This document shows positions 59,301-64,000 of a stretch of DNA of 64,000 nt, one piece after another. The position numbers were made by a program, and so were the translations under genes. The notes beneath the pieces are model-generated. The model was not told the origin of the DNA. It saw only the letters and a program-made list of their open reading frames with translations, and did not search any database. Position 1 is the stretch's first letter; each line of letters starts with the position of its first letter. Source of the DNA: WSZJ01 sp964590435 (GTDB lineage: Bacteria; Planctomycetota; MHYJ01; WSZJ01); NCBI GenBank assembly GCA_964590435.1, contig CAZPWT010000042.1:133804-197803 (forward strand), read 5' to 3'.

Positions 59301-60425
59301 ATGCCCGCCGCCACGCCCGTGCTCCACGCCGATTTCGCCGCGGGCACCCTCACGCTCGCGGTGGACGGACGCCTCGACACGAACTCGGCCGGCGCGGCGT
59401 GGCGCGAGGCCACTCGCGCGCTGGCGGCCCACTCCCCCGACACCGTTGTCTTCGACGGCACAAAGATGTCCTACGTCGACGGCGCCGGCGTCGCGCTCTA
59501 CGTCCGCCTCCGCGACGAACTCCTCGCGCGCTGCATCCCGTTCGGCTCGCGCGGCGTCGCCGACACCTTCAAGCCGCTCTTCGATGAATTCCCTCCCGGC
59601 GCCCTCGACGCGAAACCGCGCGAGGCCGCGCCCGTCTCCTTCACGGAAAGCGTCGGCCGCTCGGTCGTCTCCGTCGCGAAGGACGCCGTCGCCCAGATCA
59701 CTTTCACCGGAGAACTCGTCGTCAACCTCCTCCGCGCAGCAGCCCACCCGCGCTCCGTTCGCTGGAGCGACACCTGGCTCGCGGTCGAGCGCGCCGGCGT
59801 CAGCGCCTTCCCGATCATCGCCCTCATCGGCTTCCTCATCGGCCTCATCCTCGCCTTCCAGGCCGCCGTCCCCATGAAGCAGTTCGGCGCGGAGATCTTC
59901 GTCGCCGACCTCGTCGCCCTCTCCGTCGTCCGCGAACTCGGCCCCCTCATGACCGCCATCATCCTCGCCGGCCGATCGGGAAGCGCCTTCGCCGCCGAGA
60001 TCGGGACGATGCGCGTGAACCAGGAGATCGACGCGCTCACCACGATGGGCCTGCCGCCGTCGCAGTTCCTGGTCATCCCGAAAGTCATCGCCACCGTGAT
60101 CGTCACCCCGATCCTCGCCGTCTTCACGAACCTCTTCGGCCTCCTCGGCGGCCTCGTCGTGATGTGGTCGCTCGGGTTCCCGACCGTGACGTACGTGAAC
60201 GAGGTGCGCGGCGCCCTGCGCGGCACCGACCTCCCCACCGGCCTGTTCAAGGCCGCCGCGTTCGGCCTCCTCGTCTCCGCGATCGGCTGCCTGCGCGGCC
60301 TCCAGACCGGCACCGGCGCCTCCGCCGTCGGCGAGTCCACCACCCGCGCCGTCGTCGCGGGCATCATCCTCATCATCCTCAGCGACGGCCTCTTCGCCGT
60401 CGTCTTCTACTTCCTCGGGATCTGA
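59301..60425 (+). CDS. mlaE: STAS-MlaE lipid ABC transporter permease
   Basis: 374 residues. Residues 1-100 form a STAS domain (TLTLAVDGRLDTNSAGAAWR, DGTKMSYVDGAGVALYVRLR), equivalent to MlaB fused to the permease. The rest is the MlaE permease with five or six helices and the conserved region FQAAVPMKQFGAEIFVADLV, ELGPLMTAIILAGRSGSAFA and EIDALTTMGL. It moves phospholipids between inner and outer membranes. It shares one base with the ATPase gene (TGATG), so the four genes form an operon. Confidence 0.93.
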   Translation: MPAATPVLHADFAAGTLTLAVDGRLDTNSAGAAWREATRALAAHSPDTVVFDGTKMSYVDGAGVALYVRLRDELLARCIPFGSRGVADTFKPLFDEFPPGALDAKPREAAPVSFTESVGRSVVSVAKDAVAQITFTGELVVNLLRAAAHPRSVRWSDTWLAVERAGVSAFPIIALIGFLIGLILAFQAAVPMKQFGAEIFVADLVALSVVRELGPLMTAIILAGRSGSAFAAEIGTMRVNQEIDALTTMGLPPSQFLVIPKVIATVIVTPILAVFTNLFGLLGGLVVMWSLGFPTVTYVNEVRGALRGTDLPTGLFKAAAFGLLVSAIGCLRGLQTGTGASAVGESTTRAVVAGIILIILSDGLFAVVFYFLGI

Positions 60426-61177
60426 TGGCCGAACCCCTCATCCGCGTCGAGCACTTCACCGCCGCCTACGACGGAGCCGTCGTCATCGACGACATCTCCT
60501 TCGAGGTCGGCGCCGGCGAAGTCTTCGTCATCCTCGGCGGCTCCGGCTGCGGCAAGTCCACCCTCCTCAAGCACATGATCGGCCTCTACCCCCCCGCCGC
60601 CGGCCGCATCCTCATCGAAGGCGACGACATCGCCGCGGCCGCGGGGGAAGCGCGCCTCCGGATCCTCCGGAAGATCGGCGTCATGTTCCAGAGCGGCGCG
60701 CTCTTCGGCTCGATGACCCTGCTGCAGAACGTCCGGCTGGCCATGGAGGAGTTCACCGACCTGCCGGACGAGGCGATGACGCTCCTCGCCCGCATGAAGC
60801 TCAAGCTCGTCGGCCTCTCCGGGTTCGAGAATCACTTCCCGAGCGAGATTTCCGGCGGCATGCAGAAGCGCGCGGCGATCGCCCGTGCGATGGCGCTGGA
60901 CCCGCGGATCCTGTTTTTGGACGAGCCGTCGGCGGGGCTGGACCCTGTGACGAGCGCGGACCTGGACGCCCTGGTCCGGCGGCTGGCGAAGACGCTGGGA
61001 GTGACGTTCGTGGTGGTGACGCACGAGCTGCCGAGCATCTTCGCGATCGCCGACCGGGTGATCATGCTCGACAAGCGCGTGAAGAAGATCGTGGCGACGG
61101 GAAAGCCGGCGGACCTCAGGGACCATTCCGACAATCCGTGGGTGAGGCAGTTCTTCAATCGGGAGGCGAGCGCATGA
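60425..61177 (+). CDS. mlaF: MlaF-type ABC transporter ATPase
   Basis: 250 residues. Walker A GGSGCGKST, Q-loop VMFQSGALFGSMTLL, signature EISGGMQKRAAIARAMA, Walker B ILFLDEPSAGLDP, H-loop VVTHEL. It energises lipid transport by the MlaE permease. The start overlaps the permease stop by one base, and its stop overlaps the MCE gene start (ATGA). Confidence 0.95.
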   Translation: MAEPLIRVEHFTAAYDGAVVIDDISFEVGAGEVFVILGGSGCGKSTLLKHMIGLYPPAAGRILIEGDDIAAAAGEARLRILRKIGVMFQSGALFGSMTLLQNVRLAMEEFTDLPDEAMTLLARMKLKLVGLSGFENHFPSEISGGMQKRAAIARAMALDPRILFLDEPSAGLDPVTSADLDALVRRLAKTLGVTFVVVTHELPSIFAIADRVIMLDKRVKKIVATGKPADLRDHSDNPWVRQFFNREASA

Positions 61178-62358
61178 GCAAGACCGCGTATTTCCGCATC
61201 GGCGTGTTCATCATCACCGGGTGCCTGCTGGGCGCCGCCGGGATCGTCGTGTTCGGCGCCGGCACCTTCAAGGAGAAGGGCATCATCCTCGAGACCTACG
61301 TCGACGAGTCCGTGCAGGGACTTGCCGTCGGCTCCCCGGTGAAATACCGCGGCGTCCAGGTCGGGCGCGTCGAGGAGATCGACTTCGTCTACCTGAACTA
61401 CGCGGAAGGAAGCGGCAACGACATTTACGACAAGTTCGGGAAGTGGGTGATCATCCGGGTTTCGGTCAATCCCAAGGCGTTCAGCGACAAGAACGGGACC
61501 TGGCACGACCCGAAACAGATCATCGAGAAGCAGGTCGAAATGGGAATGCGCGCGCGGATCGCTTCGCAGGGAATCACCGGCGTTTCCTACCTCGAGGTGG
61601 ACTACCTGGATCCGGCGCGAAACCCGGTTTTCAAGCCGGAGTGGACGCCCGCGAACCTGTACATCCCGTCGGCGCCGAGCACGGCCGCGCGGCTGACGAG
61701 TTCCGCGGAGACGGTCGTGAACACGTTTGCGGACGCCCGGGTGGACATCCTGGCGAAGGACGTCGACAAGCTCGCAAACGACCTGACGAAGGCGATCGAG
61801 GAGGACGTGAAACCCGCGCTCGCGAACATCAACGCCGCGCTCAAGGACCTCGGCCCCGCGTTCAAGAACGTCGGCCAGGCCAGCGAGGATTTCGGACCGC
61901 TCGTCCGGAACGCGAAGGAGATCACGGACGACCTGGTTCCCGCCGTGAAGGACGTCCGGGCGACGACCGAGAAGCTGCCGGAAACCGTGGATAAGGTGAA
62001 CGACATCGCGATCCGCGCCGACGAAACGCTCGCCAAGGTCGCCGGGAAAGTCGACGAGCTCTCCGAAAAACTGTCGAAGCTCATCGACTCCATCCAGGCG
62101 ACCGTGGATCGCGACCTCAATCCCACGCTCGCCGACATCCACGAGACGTCGCGCGACCTCCCCGAGGCGCTCGCGACCCTTCAGGCCACGCTGAAACGCG
62201 TCGACCACCTCGTCGCCGGCGAACAGGACGACGTGCGCGACGTCGTGGCCGACCTGCGGAATGTCCTTCACGACGTCGAGACTCTCAGCGGCTACGCCAG
62301 CCGCTACCCGGCCCACATCCTCTTCGGCAACCCTCCCCCGCCGCGGGAAAGGAAGTAA
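61174..62358 (+). CDS. mlaD: MlaD-type MCE lipid-binding protein
   Basis: 394 residues. N-terminal membrane anchor (FRIGVFIITGCLLGAAGIVV), then the MCE domain (about 38-155): YVDESVQGLAVGSPVKYRGV, RVEEIDF, GITGVSYLEVDY. A long helical C-terminal region (about 180-385) is full of heptad-like spacing (TKAIEEDVKPALANINAALK). This would build the coiled tube seen in longer MCE proteins and make a periplasm-spanning lipid channel. It is much longer than E. coli MlaD (183 aa). Confidence 0.92.
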   Translation: MSKTAYFRIGVFIITGCLLGAAGIVVFGAGTFKEKGIILETYVDESVQGLAVGSPVKYRGVQVGRVEEIDFVYLNYAEGSGNDIYDKFGKWVIIRVSVNPKAFSDKNGTWHDPKQIIEKQVEMGMRARIASQGITGVSYLEVDYLDPARNPVFKPEWTPANLYIPSAPSTAARLTSSAETVVNTFADARVDILAKDVDKLANDLTKAIEEDVKPALANINAALKDLGPAFKNVGQASEDFGPLVRNAKEITDDLVPAVKDVRATTEKLPETVDKVNDIAIRADETLAKVAGKVDELSEKLSKLIDSIQATVDRDLNPTLADIHETSRDLPEALATLQATLKRVDHLVAGEQDDVRDVVADLRNVLHDVETLSGYASRYPAHILFGNPPPPRERK

Positions 62359-62361
62359 GCC

Positions 62362-62961
62362 ATGCGAACGCTCGCCGCCCTCGCCGCAATCCCCTTCCTC
62401 GCCGGCTGCCTGAACCTGGCGAAGGACTACCCCGAACGTCACCTCCATTCCGTCCCCGCCGACCGCCCGGGCGAGCCGGCCACGGGGGGCAAGGGACGCA
62501 TCCTTGCGGTCCGCCCGTTCAGCATCTCGAACCGGTTCGAGAAGTCGGAGTTCGTGTATCGCAAGTCGGAAACGGAATGGGAGACGGACTACTACAACGC
62601 GTTCTTTGTCGAGCCCAAGAACATGCTGGGAGACGCGACGCGGACCTGGCTGTCGCGCTCGGGGCAGTTCGAACACGTGGGGAGCCTGTCGTCCACGATT
62701 CCCCCGACTCATGTGCTCGAAGGACATGTGGCGCAGCTCTGGGTGGACCTCCGGGGAGAGTCCCCGAAGGCGGTCATCGAAATGGAGTTCCTGCTCGCCG
62801 ACGATCGCGAGACTCCGGCGCGAATTCTCTTCTCCCGGTCGTTCGCGGAGACGATTGCGATGAAGGAAGACACGCCGCAAGGGGCCATCGCAGCCTGGGG
62901 TGAAGGACTTGCGAAGATCCTTGCAGGCCTGGAGAGCGAGCTGAGGACGGAGACCCGATGA
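62362..62961 (+). CDS. ABC-type transport auxiliary lipoprotein (PqiC/YmbA-like)
   Basis: 199 residues. Lipobox LAGC (Cys16). The mature part follows the ABC_trans_aux pattern: ILAVRPFSISNRFEKSEFVY, WETDYYNAFFVEPKN, WLSRSGQFEHVG, HVLEGHVAQLWVDL. It is an outer-membrane lipoprotein expected to dock the MCE tube. It starts 3 nt after the mlaD stop and is the last gene of the operon. Confidence 0.87.
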   Translation: MRTLAALAAIPFLAGCLNLAKDYPERHLHSVPADRPGEPATGGKGRILAVRPFSISNRFEKSEFVYRKSETEWETDYYNAFFVEPKNMLGDATRTWLSRSGQFEHVGSLSSTIPPTHVLEGHVAQLWVDLRGESPKAVIEMEFLLADDRETPARILFSRSFAETIAMKEDTPQGAIAAWGEGLAKILAGLESELRTETR

Positions 62962-62962
62962 G

Positions 62963-63309
62963 ATGCTTGCGGACGGCGGGTACGTCGAGCACGACGACAT
63001 CGCGGCGATCCAGGAGAAGAATGTGACTATCTGCATTCCTCCGACAGCATCAAAGCGCGCTGGTCATCATCTCCCCCAATCCAGCGAATCACCCGTCATC
63101 GGCGCGTGGCGGTCGCGAATGGCGGCCGAGAGGGCCAGGAAGATCCACACGAACGGAAGGCAATGGTCGAGTCAATCAACGCGGACCTCAAATGCTCAAG
63201 ATGCCTGGATCGAATCCTCGTCCGGACGCCTTCGAAAGTCACCTGCGTCGCCTTCCGGTCCGCAATCGCCCGCAACGCCCTGAAACCGATCGCCCCGGTT
63301 TTGACCTGA
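62963..63309 (+). pseudogene. Remnant of an IS1182-like transposase C-terminus
   Basis: Frame one gives MLADGGYVEHDDIAAIQEKN then IGAWRSRMAAERARKIH. A frameshift near 63150 continues as HERKAMVESINADLK then LDRILVRTPSKVTCVAFRSA. Together they match the end of IS1182/IS1380-type DDE transposases (DGGYxxxDDI, WRxRM, ExxNA, VRGxxKV). There is no N-terminal half, start or inverted repeat. It is a dead insertion. Confidence 0.75.
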
Positions 63310-63742
63310 GGTTCGAGATCTCGAGGCCTCGCCCAAAGGCCCCTCTGGCGCACGATAATCCCGTGGGCTCGGGCAGAGTCGGCCTGCAAGCCATGTGGCC
63401 CACCAGGTGTTGACTCGGCGAGACCTGAGGGGGCTTGCTCAGGCTTGACGATCCTGCGGCGATCAACCAAGCCGTGGCGGGGAGGTAACACATTACCGCG
63501 CAGTAACATTTGTGTGACACTTGACTTATGCATCTCTGAGGCGAAAGTCAAGAAGGGCTCATCACTTGTGTATCAAACTAAACTATCTTCATTTGTGGCC
63601 CCGGGATTGCAGGTAACCGGCTGCGCTGAAGAACCCTTTCGGTCAGGGTCTTGGCGCTCGGATTGCTTTGATACAAGATGATTTGATATACAATCACAGG
63701 CGGCGGGCCCAGGAATCCCGCCCCACTATTAGGAGGCTTGAC
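63310..63742 (+). other. Intergenic region with promoter, no gene seen
   Basis: Lower GC towards 63490-63700. Short frames here show no family pattern. A small hairpin (GGCGGG/CCCGCC, 63701-63722) sits in the presumed leader just before the Shine-Dalgarno sequence of the next gene. No riboswitch consensus was recognised. Confidence 0.5.
63663..63692 (+). promoter_or_regulatory. Sigma-70-like promoter for the pseudopilin gene
   Basis: TTGCTT, 18-nt spacer, TATACA, followed by a leader of about 45 nt carrying a hairpin and AGGAGG (63731-63736) before the ATG at 63743. Confidence 0.5.
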
Positions 63743-64000
63743 ATGCGTCCTGATCCAGCCAGTCGACAGCGAGGCTTCGTGCTGCTGGTCGCACTGGGCG
63801 TCCTCGGCGTTCTCGGCCTCCTTGCGGCGACGTTCGCCACGCTGTCCCGCGTCGAGCGGGCGGTGTCGAACAGCTACGTCGACAAGGTCCGGGCCAAGAT
63901 GCTCGCCCAGTCCGGGGTCGAGCGCGCCATCGCTTCCATTCGCGGCCGCGCCATGATCCAGGCGTGGGACGACCAGCGCAACGACTGGTACTACCGCGAG
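63743..64000 (+). CDS. GspK/PilX-type minor pseudopilin, 3' end outside window
   Basis: 86 codons visible and the frame stays open. A prepilin-like N-terminus RQRGFVLLVALGVLGVLGLL has Gly-Phe at the cleavage site and a hydrophobic helix, followed by SNSYVDKVRAKMLAQSGVER then AIASIRG. The A-x-S-G-x-E-R-A-I block is typical of GspK or PilX-like proteins, which have large non-Glu5 heads and cap the pseudopilus. AGGAGG lies 6 nt before the ATG. Confidence 0.85.
   Translation, partial: MRPDPASRQRGFVLLVALGVLGVLGLLAATFATLSRVERAVSNSYVDKVRAKMLAQSGVERAIASIRGRAMIQAWDDQRNDWYYRE

Noticed and set aside
63310..63742. Riboswitch in the pseudopilin leader
   Set aside because: No match to the c-di-GMP or other riboswitch consensus that I can recognise; only a short hairpin is visible.

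Overview
The window is a high-GC chromosomal segment from a diderm bacterium. Lipoproteins with lipoboxes and a complete MlaE/F/D-type lipid transport operon indicate an outer membrane. A DUF1800/DUF1501 gene pair, a large Ser/Thr kinase with a glucanase-like domain, zinc-ribbon/transmembrane proteins, a bacterial SUFU protein and a Vps4-like AAA ATPase suggest Planctomycetota or a neighbouring uncultivated lineage. This is inference, held with moderate confidence. I saw no rRNA, tRNA or CRISPR array.

Layout. 1-5.6 kb: a truncated Lys/Cys-rich protein, an MMPL exporter, a decayed kinase-tail remnant, a SUFU/methyltransferase pair and an unknown protein. 5.7-20.6 kb: an array of TPR paralogues. 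Five are full-size; four are truncated, frameshifted or relic copies. All intact heads begin with the same FRHALLRDAAY helix found at the end of STAND-type ATPase modules, but no ATPase is present. Between the paralogues lie a hybrid histidine kinase, a probable selenoprotein (thioredoxin fold with UGA in the CxxC position), a lipoprotein, a carboxypeptidase-regulatory-like surface protein and an Eis-type acetyltransferase. 20.6-26.2 kb: a lower-GC defence island with a type IIG restriction-modification enzyme, an overlapping DprA/SLOG-like gene, a small ORF and an AbiTii-TIR-like gene.

26.2-59 kb: core metabolism and envelope genes (icd, beta-carbonic anhydrase, eno, pyk, M20 peptidase, rlmN, amidohydrolase). 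Among them are a lipoprotein metalloprotease, a Ser/Thr kinase, a Vps4-like AAA ATPase, the DUF1800/DUF1501 pair, a MntA/HepT toxin-antitoxin pair and a Rieske oxygenase-PAP2-desaturase run. 59-64 kb: the STAS-MlaE/MlaF/MlaD/auxiliary lipoprotein operon, a dead IS1182-like transposase tail and the start of a type II secretion/pilus minor pseudopilin gene.

The strongest non-genic signal is a family of elements made of short arrays with about 7-bp periodicity, placed as inverted arms. Three such elements enclose a four-helix-bundle (S23/Avd-like) gene; at least five others enclose only non-coding DNA, and several single arrays stand alone. The repeat unit differs between elements while the architecture is constant. 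A second signal is a TANNNT hexamer placed 6-9 nt before many start codons that lack a Shine-Dalgarno sequence, which suggests widespread leaderless transcription.
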